Shown: positions 51,275 through 59,867 of the stretch, one piece after another
How the letters are laid out: every line of letters starts with the position of its first letter
Numbering within the stretch: position 1 is the stretch's first letter
From: an uncultured Caldimonas sp.
GTDB lineage: Bacteria; Pseudomonadota; Gammaproteobacteria; Burkholderiales; Burkholderiaceae
Reading direction: 5' to 3'
Length of the DNA stretch: 64,000 bases
Assembly (NCBI RefSeq): GCF_946480305.1
Contig: NZ_CAMLJQ010000018.1
Span: forward strand, 23,699-87,698
Program-made: the position numbers and the translations under genes
The notes under the pieces: generated by a model
The model's input: only the letters and a program-made list of their open reading frames with translations
Database searches by the model: none
Told to the model about the DNA's origin: nothing

Positions 51275-51688
51275 TCAACGCGGCAGGGTCACCCCAGGGT
51301 CGCGGTCGCGCAGCGGCATGCCCCGTTCGCCGGCAGGCGAAGGCGCGTTCGGCGCGGCGCTGCCCGGCGTCGTGGTGCGGTCGGCTCCGGCGTCGCCCAG
51401 GTTGCGCACGCACTCGCTGCGGGCTTCGCGCGGCAGCGCCGTGCATTGCGACATTTCCGAGCGCACCCGCGGGTCGTTGAAGTCCATGAACGGGTCCGAA
51501 CGCATGCGCGACTCCTCGGGCCCCGCTGCGTGGCGCACGGCGTCGGGCTGAGTGACCGGCGGCGGCACGAGGTCGGGCGCCGGATTGCCGGGCAGCGCAC
51601 CCGGTCTCGTCTGCGCGCCGGCGGCGCCTGCCGCCGCGAGCCAGACCACCACGTGCACCACGTGCCGAAGGTAACGCGTCTTGTCCAT
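51275..51688 (-). CDS. exported protein of unknown function
   Basis: A 137-residue protein with a signal peptide (MDKTRYLRHVVHVVVWLAAA, cut near GAAGAQ). The mature part is rich in proline and charged residues and has two cysteines (MSQCTALPREARSECVRNLGD) that could form one disulfide. The start has AGGAGA upstream. No family was recognised. It is convergent with the ABC exporter gene (13 bases between stops), so it is not part of that operon. Confidence 0.65.
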   Translation of the reverse strand: MDKTRYLRHVVHVVVWLAAAGAAGAQTRPGALPGNPAPDLVPPPVTQPDAVRHAAGPEESRMRSDPFMDFNDPRVRSEMSQCTALPREARSECVRNLGDAGADRTTTPGSAAPNAPSPAGERGMPLRDRDPGVTLPR

Positions 51689-51836
51689 GCCTGTCTCCTG
51701 TTGCGGCGCGGCAGGCAACACGGCCACGCCTGCGTGTCACGCGGCAACCGTCGTGCCCTCGTGCGACCGCGCCGCAGGAACGGCCTTTGCCATCTTCATC
51801 GCGTTGTCATCTGCCTGCTGTTGAACCGGGTTGTCC

Positions 51837-52562
51837 ATGCAGACGCCGCACGGCCACGCCGTCTCCGCCTCCGCGAGCGCCTTCGTGAGGGATTTCTGCG
51901 AGCGCACCGCGCCCGGCCTGTGGGCCGAGCCGGTCAATGTGCTCACGAGCCTCGCCTTCGTCGCGGGCGGCCTGTGGCTGATGAAGGAGGTGCTGCGCAC
52001 GCCCACGGGCACCGTGGTCGGCGGGCGCTGGTCGCTGATGCTGCTCGCCACGCTGTACGCGCTGATCGGGCTCGGCTCGACCGCATTGCACGTCACGGCG
52101 TCTGCCTGGGGCGCAGCGCTCGACATGCTGGCGATCCGCTGTTTCCTGCTCTGGTTCGTGGCCTGCTTCCTGCGGTGGATGCTCGGCTGGAGCTGGCCGG
52201 CCGCACTGCTCGGCATGCCCGCCTTCTACCTCTTGGCCGAAGCGTGGCTGCGCTCGGCGCACCCGCAGGCGCTGTTCGGCCTGCATGCCTACCTGCCCGT
52301 GTTGTGGACGCTGCTGGCCTGTGCGGCGGTGCTGTGGCGCCGCGCCGACCCGGCGTGGCGGCCCTTCGCGCTGGCTGCCACCGGCCATGGGCTGAGCCTG
52401 GCGATGCACCGGTTCGACATGGCGCTGTGCGACACGTGGCCGCTCGGCACGCACTTCGCGTGGCATGTCGTCAATGCGGCGCTGATCTTCGTGCTCACCC
52501 GCTGTGTGGTGCGCCGCGCGATGCGGTCGCCCCACCCACGCGCCGCCTGCGTCACGCGCTGA
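51837..52562 (+). CDS. ceramidase-family (CREST) membrane protein
   Basis: A 241-residue membrane protein resembling alkaline ceramidase-like (CREST superfamily) proteins. It has about seven hydrophobic segments. The hallmark residues are visible in three places: FCERTAPGLWAEPVNVLTSLAF near the N-terminus, GLGSTALHVTAS followed by LDMLAIRCFL in the middle, and LGTHFAWHVVNAALIFVL at the end. The histidines and the aspartate in these blocks would form the zinc site. Substrate in bacteria is unknown, and no sphingolipid synthesis genes are in the window. The start at 51837 shares bases with a minus-strand ATG. Its last 11 bases overlap the convergent epimerase gene. Confidence 0.78.
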   Translation: MQTPHGHAVSASASAFVRDFCERTAPGLWAEPVNVLTSLAFVAGGLWLMKEVLRTPTGTVVGGRWSLMLLATLYALIGLGSTALHVTASAWGAALDMLAIRCFLLWFVACFLRWMLGWSWPAALLGMPAFYLLAEAWLRSAHPQALFGLHAYLPVLWTLLACAAVLWRRADPAWRPFALAATGHGLSLAMHRFDMALCDTWPLGTHFAWHVVNAALIFVLTRCVVRRAMRSPHPRAACVTR

Positions 52563-53571
52563 GCGCCACCGCTCGCGGCTGCACGGGGATGTGTGCCGCT
52601 GCAGGGGGAGGCAGCGAGGTCGACTTCTCCTGGATGCCGAGGCGATGACGGAAGTAGTCGACCGTTTCACGCAAGCCGTCTTCGAGGGCAACCTTCGGGG
52701 CCCATCCATCGAGCAGGGCCTGTGCACGGCCGATGTCCGGGCAGCGCCGCCTGGGGTCGTCGACCGGCAACGGCTTGTGCACCAGCCGTGAGCGGCTGCC
52801 GGTCAGCCGCAGCACCAGCTCGGCCAGTTCGATCACGGTGCTCTCCTTCGGATTGCCGAGGTTGACCGGCGTGTCGGCCTCGCTGTCCATCAGGCGCAGG
52901 ATGCCTTCGATCAGGTCGTCGACATAGCAGAAGCTGCGCGTCTGCTCGCCCTGACCGTAGATGGTGATGTCTTCGCCTCGCAGGGCCTGCACGATGAAGT
53001 TGCTGACCACGCGGCCATCACCGGGCTGCATGCGCGGCCCGTAGGTGTTGAAGATACGCGCGACGCGCACCGGCACGCCGTATTGGCGACGGAAGGCATG
53101 GCACAGCGTCTCCGCGCAGCGTTTGCCTTCGTCGTAGCAGGCGCGCGGGCCGAGGATGTTGACATGACCCCGGTAACCTTCCACCTGCGGGTGCACCTCG
53201 GGGTCGCCATAGATCTCGCTGGTGGACGACTGGAACAGCCGTGCCCCGCATCGCAACGCCTGCTCGAGCATGTTGCGCACGCCGATCACGCTCGACAGCG
53301 TGGTGTGCACCGGGTCGCGCTGGTAGTGCTCGGGGCTGGCCGGGCAGGCCAGGTTGAAGATGCCGTCTGCATCGAGCCGCAGGGGGTCGATCACGTCGTG
53401 CACGCGCAGCGAAAACCGCGGGTGGCGGCGCAGGTGCTCGACGTTGGCGGGCGAGCCGGTGCAGAAGTTGTCGAGCACGCGCACGCGATGCCCGGCCTGC
53501 AGCAGGCGATCGCAGAGGTGGCTGCCGAGGAAGCCGGCCCCGCCGGCAACGATGACGTCTCGAGATCGCAT
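52552..53571 (-). CDS. UDP-glucuronate decarboxylase-like NAD-dependent epimerase
   Basis: A 339-residue extended SDR. The Rossmann motif is [18 protein letters not shown]. The blocks [39 protein letters not shown], the catalytic tyrosine-lysine pair in [13 protein letters not shown], and [21 protein letters not shown] are those of UDP-glucuronate decarboxylase (UXS), which makes UDP-xylose. The conserved [14 protein letters not shown] follows. It opens the envelope-glycan part of the window and could draw on UDP-glucose from galU through a UDP-glucose dehydrogenase that is not in the window. The start is [10 protein letters not shown]; an upstream in-frame ATG is possible but not conserved. 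Confidence 0.88.
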   Translation of the reverse strand: MRSRDVIVAGGAGFLGSHLCDRLLQAGHRVRVLDNFCTGSPANVEHLRRHPRFSLRVHDVIDPLRLDADGIFNLACPASPEHYQRDPVHTTLSSVIGVRNMLEQALRCGARLFQSSTSEIYGDPEVHPQVEGYRGHVNILGPRACYDEGKRCAETLCHAFRRQYGVPVRVARIFNTYGPRMQPGDGRVVSNFIVQALRGEDITIYGQGEQTRSFCYVDDLIEGILRLMDSEADTPVNLGNPKESTVIELAELVLRLTGSRSRLVHKPLPVDDPRRRCPDIGRAQALLDGWAPKVALEDGLRETVDYFRHRLGIQEKSTSLPPPAAAHIPVQPRAVALSA

Positions 53572-53652
53572 GTCTGACTCGCGCGAAAGGTAAGCGTCTC
53601 CATTACGGGCAAGTGCCATGCCTTCAATCGCTTTGAAGCCGCTTCCGTTCGC

Positions 53653-54471
53653 TCATGCGTTCTTGATGTCGGCTGCACGCAGGCGCTCGCCGATGGCGTA
53701 GTTCAGCTCGCTGAGCAGCTGCTGCCGCGTGCAACCGGCCGGCTGGTACCACACGACCAGCTCGAAGCTGACAGCGCCGCCGCCGAGCGACAACAGCAGC
53801 ACCGACGGCGCGGGCTCCTGCAGCACGCGGTCGTTCGTCGCGGCCGCCTCTTCGAGCAGCGCACGCACGAGCGCGATGTCGCTGCCCTGGGCCACGTTCA
53901 CCGGCACGCGCAGGCGCACGGCACGCTCCAGGTAGACGAGGTTGACCACGTTGTCGGTGATGAAGCGCTGGTTGGGCAGCAGGATGGCGATGTTGTCGTT
54001 GGTGACCACCGTGGTGCGCCGGGCGCCGATCTCGTGGACCACGCCTTCCACGCCCGCCACCTCGATGCGGTCGCCCACCTTGATCGGCCGCTCGAACATC
54101 ACGATCAGGCCCGAGATGAAGTTGCTGAACACGTTCTGCAGGCCGAAGCCCACACCGACGCCCAGCGCACCAGCCACCACGTTGAAGGTGGTCAGGTTGA
54201 TGCCCACGTTCTGCAGGATGACGAGGACGCCGACGATCAGCACCAGGTAGCGCACGATGGAGCCGATCGCCTGCCGCGTGCCAAGGTCCATCTGGAAGCG
54301 CAGCAACACCCGGGTCACCATCCAGTGGCGCAGGCGGGCGGCAACAAAAAACAGCAGGCAGAGCGCCAGCGTGAGCTTCAGCAGCGAGGTCAGCGTGAAC
54401 CGCGTGCCGCCGAACGAGAACAGCCCGATGTCAACGGCTTGCAACAGGCGCTGCACAGAGTCCCATTCCAT
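53653..54471 (-). CDS. MscS-type mechanosensitive ion channel
   Basis: A 272-residue small-conductance channel. Three membrane helices lie in the N-terminal half; the third, pore-lining helix is rich in Gly and Ala (FNVVAGALGVGVGFGLQNVFSNFISG), as in MscS. The beta domain follows with ERPIKVGDRIEVAGVEGVVHEIGARRTTVVT and NDNIAILLPNQRFI. It would open under membrane tension and release solutes on osmotic downshock. It is transcribed in the same direction as the epimerase gene, 81 bases upstream of it. The channel and the epimerase may be one unit. Confidence 0.92.
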   Translation of the reverse strand: MEWDSVQRLLQAVDIGLFSFGGTRFTLTSLLKLTLALCLLFFVAARLRHWMVTRVLLRFQMDLGTRQAIGSIVRYLVLIVGVLVILQNVGINLTTFNVVAGALGVGVGFGLQNVFSNFISGLIVMFERPIKVGDRIEVAGVEGVVHEIGARRTTVVTNDNIAILLPNQRFITDNVVNLVYLERAVRLRVPVNVAQGSDIALVRALLEEAAATNDRVLQEPAPSVLLLSLGGGAVSFELVVWYQPAGCTRQQLLSELNYAIGERLRAADIKNA

Positions 54472-54604
54472 TGCAAAGCTTTTGAAGTAGAAGCCGCAGC
54501 GCTACAGCAGGAGCCGTGCCTTGTCGCTGCCGGCGACAACCCGATACAGCCCGGGTACAGCGATTGCCGTCCTGCAGGCTCATCCAGTCGAAGGGTTGAT
54601 CCCC

Positions 54605-55762
54605 GTGCGCATTGCCTACGTCACCGAAACCTATCCGCCCGAACTGAACGGCGTCGCGCTCACCGTCGAGCGCACCGTGAAGCACCTGCGCGACCGCGGG
54701 CATGAGCTCGAACTGATCCGACCCCGCCAGCCCGGCGAGGCCCCCTGCTCGGATGAGACCGAATGGCGCACCCGCGGGTTGCCGCTGCCGATGTACCGGG
54801 ACCTGCGTTTCGGCCTTGCCTTCGCCCGCACGTTGAAGCGGCGCTGGTCCGCACGCCGGCCGCAGCTCGTGCACGTGGCGACGCCCGGCCCGCTCGGGTG
54901 GGCCGCAGTGCGTGCAGCCAACGCGATGGGCCTGGCGGTCACGACCGACTTCCGCACGAATTTCCATCAATACAGTCACTATTACGGCCTGGGCTGGTTC
55001 GAACCGCTGGTGTGCCACTACCTGCGCAGCCTGCACAACCGCTCGCACCGCACCTTCGTGCCCACCCATTCGGTGCGCCGGGATCTGGGCCGCAAGGGTT
55101 TCGAGCGGCTGGCCGTGGTGGGCCGCGGCGTCGACACGCAACGCTTCTCGCCGGACCATCGCAGCAAGGCGCTGCGCACGGACTGGGGCGCCGGGCGCGA
55201 CACGCCGGTGGTGCTGTACGTCGGTCGCCTCGCGGCGGAGAAGAACGTTCCGCTCGCGCTGTGCGCGTTCGATGCGATCCGCGCCGCACACCCGCATGCG
55301 CAGATGGTGGTGGTGGGCGACGGGCCGATGCGCCGGCGCTGGGAAGACGATCACCCCGCCGCACGCTTCGTCGGCCCACTGCGGGGCGAGGCCCTGGCGC
55401 GGGCGTATGCGTCGGCCGACATCTTCCTGTTCCCCAGCCTGAGCGACACCTTCGGCAACGTGGTGCTCGAAGCGCTGGCCAGCGGGCTCGCGGTGGTGGC
55501 CTACGACACCGGCGCCGCAGGCGAGCACATCGACGACTGCGAGAGCGGGCTGCTGGTGCGCCCCGGCGACGAGGCGGGTTTCGTGGCCGCTGCCTGCTCG
55601 CTGGCGGCACAGCAGCGCGAGCTGGAGTGGATGCGGGCGTCGGCCCGCCAGGCCGCGATGAACGCGACCTGGTCCGCCGTGCTCGACCGCTTCGAGGCGC
55701 ATTTGATGGATGCAGCGCATGCAGTGGAAACATCGGACGCACGCACCGCCTGCCCGGCTTGA
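54605..55762 (+). CDS. GT4 family glycosyltransferase (mannosyltransferase-like)
   Basis: A 385-residue GT-B fold transferase. The N-terminal start block is RIAYVTETYPPELNGVALTVER, close to the MgtA/SqdX-like group that adds mannose or other hexoses to lipid or diglycosyl acceptors. The donor-binding domain has VLYVGRLAAEKNVPLAL, MVVVGDGPMRRRWE and the catalytic glutamate region FPSLSDTFGNVVLEALASGLAVVAY. I chose a GTG start at 54605, with AAGGG nine bases upstream; in-frame codons further upstream are not conserved. It is divergent from the MscS gene, and its 3' end overlaps the PAP2 gene by 53 bases. Confidence 0.88.
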   Translation: MRIAYVTETYPPELNGVALTVERTVKHLRDRGHELELIRPRQPGEAPCSDETEWRTRGLPLPMYRDLRFGLAFARTLKRRWSARRPQLVHVATPGPLGWAAVRAANAMGLAVTTDFRTNFHQYSHYYGLGWFEPLVCHYLRSLHNRSHRTFVPTHSVRRDLGRKGFERLAVVGRGVDTQRFSPDHRSKALRTDWGAGRDTPVVLYVGRLAAEKNVPLALCAFDAIRAAHPHAQMVVVGDGPMRRRWEDDHPAARFVGPLRGEALARAYASADIFLFPSLSDTFGNVVLEALASGLAVVAYDTGAAGEHIDDCESGLLVRPGDEAGFVAAACSLAAQQRELEWMRASARQAAMNATWSAVLDRFEAHLMDAAHAVETSDARTACPA

Positions 55763-56297
55763 GGCGGGCCTGCCCCGCCCCAGCCGCGCGCTGTGGGCCG
55801 AGCGCGACCTGCTCTGGACGCGCTGGCTGCACCGCGGTGCCAACTACCGCTCGCTCGTGATGCTGCTGGCGGTGGTCAGCCGCCTCGGCAACGGGGTGTT
55901 GTGGTATGGCAGCATGGCCGTGTTGCCGCTGCTGGCCGGTGCGCGTGGCTGGGCCTGTTCGCTGCGCATGATGGCGCTGGGCCTGCTGAACCTGACGATC
56001 TACCTGCTGCTCAAGCGCTGGGCCTGCCGGCCGCGCCCCTTCGTGGCGTGCCAGGACATCCGCGCCTGCACGCGTGCACTCGACCAGTTCAGCTTTCCTT
56101 CCGGCCACACGCTGCACGCGGTCGCGTTCTCGTGCGTGCTGATCGAGTACTTCCCGGCACTGGCGATCGTGCTGGTGCCCTTCACCGCGCTGATCGCACT
56201 GTCACGCGTGGTGCTGGGCCTGCACTACCCGAGCGACGTGGTGGCGGGCGCTGCGATCGGCGGATTGATGGCGGTCGGCGTGCTCGCGCTGTTCTGA
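55710..56297 (+). CDS. PAP2 family membrane phosphatase
   Basis: A 195-residue integral membrane phosphatase with the three-part catalytic motif of PAP2 enzymes: KRWACRPRP (the KxxxxxxRP part), FSFPSGHTLHAVAF, and SRVVLGLHYPSDVVAG. Such enzymes remove phosphate from phosphatidate, undecaprenyl diphosphate or similar lipids. The context of two glycosyltransferases suggests a lipid carrier or lipid A-type substrate. It starts inside the glycosyltransferase gene (53-base overlap, another frame); a second ATG lies nine bases later. Its end overlaps the convergent DUF2334 gene by 73 bases. Confidence 0.87.
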   Translation: MQRMQWKHRTHAPPARLEAGLPRPSRALWAERDLLWTRWLHRGANYRSLVMLLAVVSRLGNGVLWYGSMAVLPLLAGARGWACSLRMMALGLLNLTIYLLLKRWACRPRPFVACQDIRACTRALDQFSFPSGHTLHAVAFSCVLIEYFPALAIVLVPFTALIALSRVVLGLHYPSDVVAGAAIGGLMAVGVLALF

Positions 56298-57094
56298 AGC
56301 GCAGCGTTGGCCGATGCATCGCCGCCGTGGTGGTAGGCCATGGGCTCGGTGTGAGCGCTCAGGCTTTCCTGCCATAGGCGCACGAACTCCGCCACGGTGG
56401 TGGCGCGGCGGTACTCGAGGTGCCGGGCCAGCATGTGCTGCCACGAGCGCCGCAGGTAGGGGTGGTCCGCATCGTGCGGGTGCAGCTCGAAGCGCACCAG
56501 CACGCGGCGCTGCAGACGCCGGTCCAGCATGCGGTTCCACCCCCAGGAGACCACCCGGCGCCACGCGGCGCGGGTCGAATAGACGATGCTGGGCGCTGCC
56601 AGGGCCTGCCGTTGCGGCAGCGCGCAGATGCGGTTGAGGGTGCTGGTGTATTGCAGCGGCACCATCTCGAGCGCCTGCCAGGCACCGCGCCCGAGCAGCC
56701 ACGCCGGCGCCACGAAACCATTCAGAGGCCAGCCATTGGTCTGAAACCAGCGCATGCCCGCCAGCAGCCGTTGCAGCGCCGCTTCGCGGCTCAGGTCGGC
56801 GAACTCGCCTTCACCTGCGGTGTAGAAACGCCGGCGCAGCAGGTCGATCGGCCCGCGCACCGGGCTGTCGTCGCGGTGGGTGTAGCCGTGCAGCGCGAGT
56901 TCGTCGCCGCACTCATGGCGCTCGGTCAGCAGCGAATCGAACGCCACGCTGCGCGGTGCACCGTGATAGCGCGGCACCGCGAGCAGTGTCAGCGGCACCG
57001 GCGCCACCTCGCCCACCGCGTCGATCACGCGCCGGCAGGCGGGCCAGGTCGCTGGCGCAACGTCGTGCAATACCACGCACAGGGTCGGATCCAT
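56225..57094 (-). CDS. DUF2334 polysaccharide deacetylase-like protein
   Basis: A 289-residue protein of the NodB-like fold. Two metal-binding blocks are visible, VVLHDVAPATW (histidine-aspartate pair) and DELALHGYTHRDD (two histidines). FVAPAWLLGRGAWQALE and the late VRFELHPHDADHPYL match DUF2334 proteins, which likely deacetylate glycans. No signal peptide is present. It has the same direction as the second glycosyltransferase gene, which it follows, with 33 bases between. The C-terminal tail (after about residue 265), which overlaps the PAP2 gene, looks unstructured. Confidence 0.82.
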   Translation of the reverse strand: MDPTLCVVLHDVAPATWPACRRVIDAVGEVAPVPLTLLAVPRYHGAPRSVAFDSLLTERHECGDELALHGYTHRDDSPVRGPIDLLRRRFYTAGEGEFADLSREAALQRLLAGMRWFQTNGWPLNGFVAPAWLLGRGAWQALEMVPLQYTSTLNRICALPQRQALAAPSIVYSTRAAWRRVVSWGWNRMLDRRLQRRVLVRFELHPHDADHPYLRRSWQHMLARHLEYRRATTVAEFVRLWQESLSAHTEPMAYHHGGDASANAALQNSASTPTAINPPIAAPATTSLG

Positions 57095-57127
57095 AGGCAG
57101 ACCTCCGCGGCGATGTGGGCGAGCCCT

Positions 57128-58267
57128 TCAGCACGCCCTCGACAGCGGCATCGAGGGTGCGGTTGCTTCGGCATGCCGCCCCAGCAACTGCCGGTAACGC
57201 GCCATCAACTGCGGCATCACGCAGTTCCAGTCGTACTGTTCGGCGCGTGCGCGCGCGGCCATGCCCATGCTCTCTCGATCGCGGGAAAAACAGGCTTCGA
57301 TCGCCTCGGCAAAGGAAGCCGCATCGCCTCGCGGCACACCCATGCCCACACTGTCGTCGACCAGCTCGCCCAGGCCCTCGGTGGCGCGCGCAACGAGCGG
57401 CAGGCCGCAGGCCAACGCCTCCAACGCGGCCAGGCCGAAGGTCTCCTGGTCGCCGGCGTGGACGAAGGCGTCCGCACTGGCCAGCACGTGGGCCAGCCGC
57501 AGGCTGTCGTGCTCGAAGCGCCGCACCAGCACGCGCGGCCCCGACGGCGGCGTGGGCCCGGCACCGAGCGCCAGCAGCACGTACGGCGGCCCCAGCCGCG
57601 CCACGGCCTGGCACAGCACGTCGAGCTGTTTCTCCGGAGAGAAGCGGCCCACGTAGACGAGCAGCCGCGCATGCGGCGGCAGTGCCAGCGACGCGCGCCA
57701 GACCGCGTCCTGCCGCCGGGGGTGGAACACCTGCGTGTCGACGCCCAGCGGCTGCCGCTCCACGGCCGGCACGCCGGCCTCCAGCAGGTGCCCGCGCATC
57801 GCCTCGCTGGGCGCCAGCACGAGGTCGAACCGGCTGTAGAGCCGTTTCACGTAGCGGCGCGCGGTGCCCGCCGACCAGTTTCCAAGGGTGCGAGCGGCCA
57901 TCGCCTCGAGATTGGAATGGCAGAACGCCACGCTCGGGATGCCGAGTGAATGGGCGGCATCGAGCGCCGACCACGCCAGCCGGTAAGGGTCGCCGGCCTC
58001 GATGAGATCCGGCTTCAGTGCACGCAACACGTCGGCACAGGCCGCACGGCTCAGCGGCACGCGGTAACCGTGCGAGAACGGCAGCGGCACGCCGGGCAGT
58101 CGCACCATGCGCTCGCTGTCCGTCACCGGCGCGCCGATGGTGTGGCGCCAGTCGGTATGCCGCAGCAGCCACGAGCGCTTGGCCTGGATGTAGCGCCGCA
58201 CACCGCCGCTGACGGCGCTCCAGAACATCGTCACATCCGCCAGATGTGGTCCACGACGGGCGTTCAC
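57128..58267 (-). CDS. GT4 family glycosyltransferase
   Basis: A 379-residue GT-B fold transferase. The N-terminus MNARRGPHLADVTMFWSAVSG (GTG start) resembles the opening of related enzymes, where a glycine-rich loop follows ADVTMF. The acceptor part includes DLIEAGDPYRLAWSALDAA. The donor part has LLVYVGRFSPEKQLDVLCQA, VLLALGAGPTPPSGP and the catalytic region HAGDQETFGLAALEALACGLPLVARAT. The frame is open for another 1.4 kb upstream, but that stretch is antisense to other genes; GTG at 58267 has a GGGGGCA ribosome-like site. It precedes the deacetylase-like gene in the same direction. Confidence 0.88.
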   Translation of the reverse strand: MNARRGPHLADVTMFWSAVSGGVRRYIQAKRSWLLRHTDWRHTIGAPVTDSERMVRLPGVPLPFSHGYRVPLSRAACADVLRALKPDLIEAGDPYRLAWSALDAAHSLGIPSVAFCHSNLEAMAARTLGNWSAGTARRYVKRLYSRFDLVLAPSEAMRGHLLEAGVPAVERQPLGVDTQVFHPRRQDAVWRASLALPPHARLLVYVGRFSPEKQLDVLCQAVARLGPPYVLLALGAGPTPPSGPRVLVRRFEHDSLRLAHVLASADAFVHAGDQETFGLAALEALACGLPLVARATEGLGELVDDSVGMGVPRGDAASFAEAIEACFSRDRESMGMAARARAEQYDWNCVMPQLMARYRQLLGRHAEATAPSMPLSRAC

Positions 58268-58489
58268 CGGATGCCCCCGCGCGATGCCACCGGTGCAACA
58301 GGACCGGTGTTCTTGTGACGGAACGATGAACCGTCCAACCTTCGTTTCATGGATGCTGCCCTCAACAGGAGGCCGCGCGCCCGATCCGGGCGCACGCGCC
58401 CGGAAATGGCTGGCAATCCACGTGCCCGGCGCGGCACGTGCGGGCACGCCGCCTGCCGGAACCGGTGACCACCATCGGAACGGACCGAC

Positions 58490-58948
58490 ATGAACACCGC
58501 CCTGAGCAATGGAGAGGTCGTCGACCTGCTGAACGGCCTGCTCGAAACCTGCCGCGACGGCGAGTTCGGCTTCAGTGCATGCGCCCGGCACGTCACTGCC
58601 GACGAGCTGCGCGAGGTATTCGCCATGCGAGCCGCCGACTGTCAGCGGGGTGCGATCGAGCTGGAGACCTACATCAGCGAATACGGCGGCACGCCGGAAA
58701 GCGGCGGCTCGGCCAGCGGCGCGTTGCACCGCGGCTGGCTGGAGCTGAAGAGCGCGCTGCCGGGCGGCAACGACCGCGCCATGCTCGACGAGTGCGCCCG
58801 TGGCGAGGACACCGCGCTCCAGCGCTACGAGGACGCCCTGCGACGCCCGCTGCCGGACGCACTGCGCGCGGTCGTCGAGCGGCAGCTCGCCGGTGTGCGG
58901 CGCAACCGTGAACAGATCCAGCAACTGCGCGCGCGTTACCCCGGGTGA
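58490..58948 (+). CDS. PA2169 family four-helix-bundle protein (DUF2383)
   Basis: A 152-residue all-helical protein like Pseudomonas PA2169. The opening helix is NGEVVDLLNGLLETCRDGEFGF, and the second helix carries REVFAMRAADCQRGAIELETYI. HRGWLELKSALPG follows, with the final helices from DRAMLDECARGEDTALQRYEDAL onward. The fold is ferritin-like, but the function is not established; such genes are often seen among stress-induced genes. No signal peptide. A DUF4142 lipoprotein gene follows after 43 bases. Confidence 0.85.
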   Translation: MNTALSNGEVVDLLNGLLETCRDGEFGFSACARHVTADELREVFAMRAADCQRGAIELETYISEYGGTPESGGSASGALHRGWLELKSALPGGNDRAMLDECARGEDTALQRYEDALRRPLPDALRAVVERQLAGVRRNREQIQQLRARYPG

Positions 58949-58991
58949 AGCGCGCGCACCGTACTTCGCTGTACTTTTTTCAGGAGATGAC

Positions 58992-59858
58992 ATGCAACGC
59001 ATGAAAGCAACGACCCTCGCCCTGCTGACGACCGGTGCGCTGGCGCTCGGGGCCTGCCGGGACAACCCGCCCTCGACCACCGTGCAAGGCCCGCCCGACA
59101 GCGCCCCGCAACCGGTGCCGACGCCGCAGGACACCACCGGCGCGCCGGCCGCCACGGGCAGTCCTTCCGACACCGGCACATCGGGAGCCACCGGCACCGG
59201 CCCCACCGCAGGCGGTGCGGACGCCGTCTCGGGCACGACGCCGCAGGGCGGCACCGGCACCCCCGCAGCGACGACGGGCAGCGCGGGCACCGCCGCGCAG
59301 AGCACGGCCGAAGCCACGACCAGCCCGTCCGGCACCGGCAGCCGGCCCGACAACGCACTGGCCGGAGGCACCAGCACGCCCGCGCCGTCGGTGGCCGATG
59401 GCGCAAGCCAGGTCAATCCCAGCGCCTTGCCGCTGGTGGACCAGAACTTCCTGACCACGGCGGCCGCGTCCGGCCTGCTCGAGGTGGCCGCGGCACGGGC
59501 CGCAGCCAGCAAGGCATCGAGCACCGAGGTGAAGGCCTTCGCCGGCACGCTGCTCAAGGACCACACGGCCGCGAACGGCGAGTTGCGTGCGCTGGCTGCC
59601 AGGAAGAACGTCAACCTGCCCACCGAGATCGGCGCGGGCCAGACGCCCACGCTCGAGGCGCTGACCAACGCCAGCGGTGCGGCCTTCGATCGCCAGTTCC
59701 TGCAGACCATGGGCATCAGCGAGCATCAGAGCGCCATCTCGCTGTTCGAGCGCGCAGCACGCGAAGCGAAGGACACCGAGGTGCGGGCCTTCGCAGAAAA
59801 GACGCTGCCCAAGCTGCGCGAGCACCTTGCGACGGCGCGCAAGCTCGCGGGCAGCTGA
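58992..59858 (+). CDS. DUF4142 lipoprotein with long low-complexity linker
   Basis: A 288-residue lipoprotein. The lipobox is LGAC (TTGALALGACRDNP). A linker of about 110 residues made almost only of Thr, Gly, Ala, Pro and Ser follows (for example TGSPSDTGTSGATGTGP). The C-terminal DUF4142 domain is helical, with FLTTAAASGLLEVAAARAA, VKAFAGTLLKDHTAANGEL and EHQSAISLFERAAREAKD. Its function is unknown; it is predicted to act in the periplasm. AGGAGA lies five bases before the ATG. Gene spacing and direction link it with the PA2169-type gene before it and topoisomerase IB after it. Confidence 0.86.
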   Translation: MQRMKATTLALLTTGALALGACRDNPPSTTVQGPPDSAPQPVPTPQDTTGAPAATGSPSDTGTSGATGTGPTAGGADAVSGTTPQGGTGTPAATTGSAGTAAQSTAEATTSPSGTGSRPDNALAGGTSTPAPSVADGASQVNPSALPLVDQNFLTTAAASGLLEVAAARAAASKASSTEVKAFAGTLLKDHTAANGELRALAARKNVNLPTEIGAGQTPTLEALTNASGAAFDRQFLQTMGISEHQSAISLFERAAREAKDTEVRAFAEKTLPKLREHLATARKLAGS

Positions 59859-59867
59859 GTCACCGCC

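Noticed and set aside
51737..51838. A 33-codon minus-strand frame (beginning MDNPVQQQADDNAM) upstream of the exported-protein gene at 51275-51688.
   Set aside because: Composition looks natural, but there is no ribosome site, family or conservation evidence, and its start lies on the bases of the ceramidase-like start codon. It could be a real small gene, but cannot be supported here.
58268..59716. In-frame extension of the minus-strand GT4 gene through 59716.
   Set aside because: It runs antisense to the PA2169-type and DUF4142 genes and has no glycosyltransferase character; the family N-terminus is at ADVTMFW.
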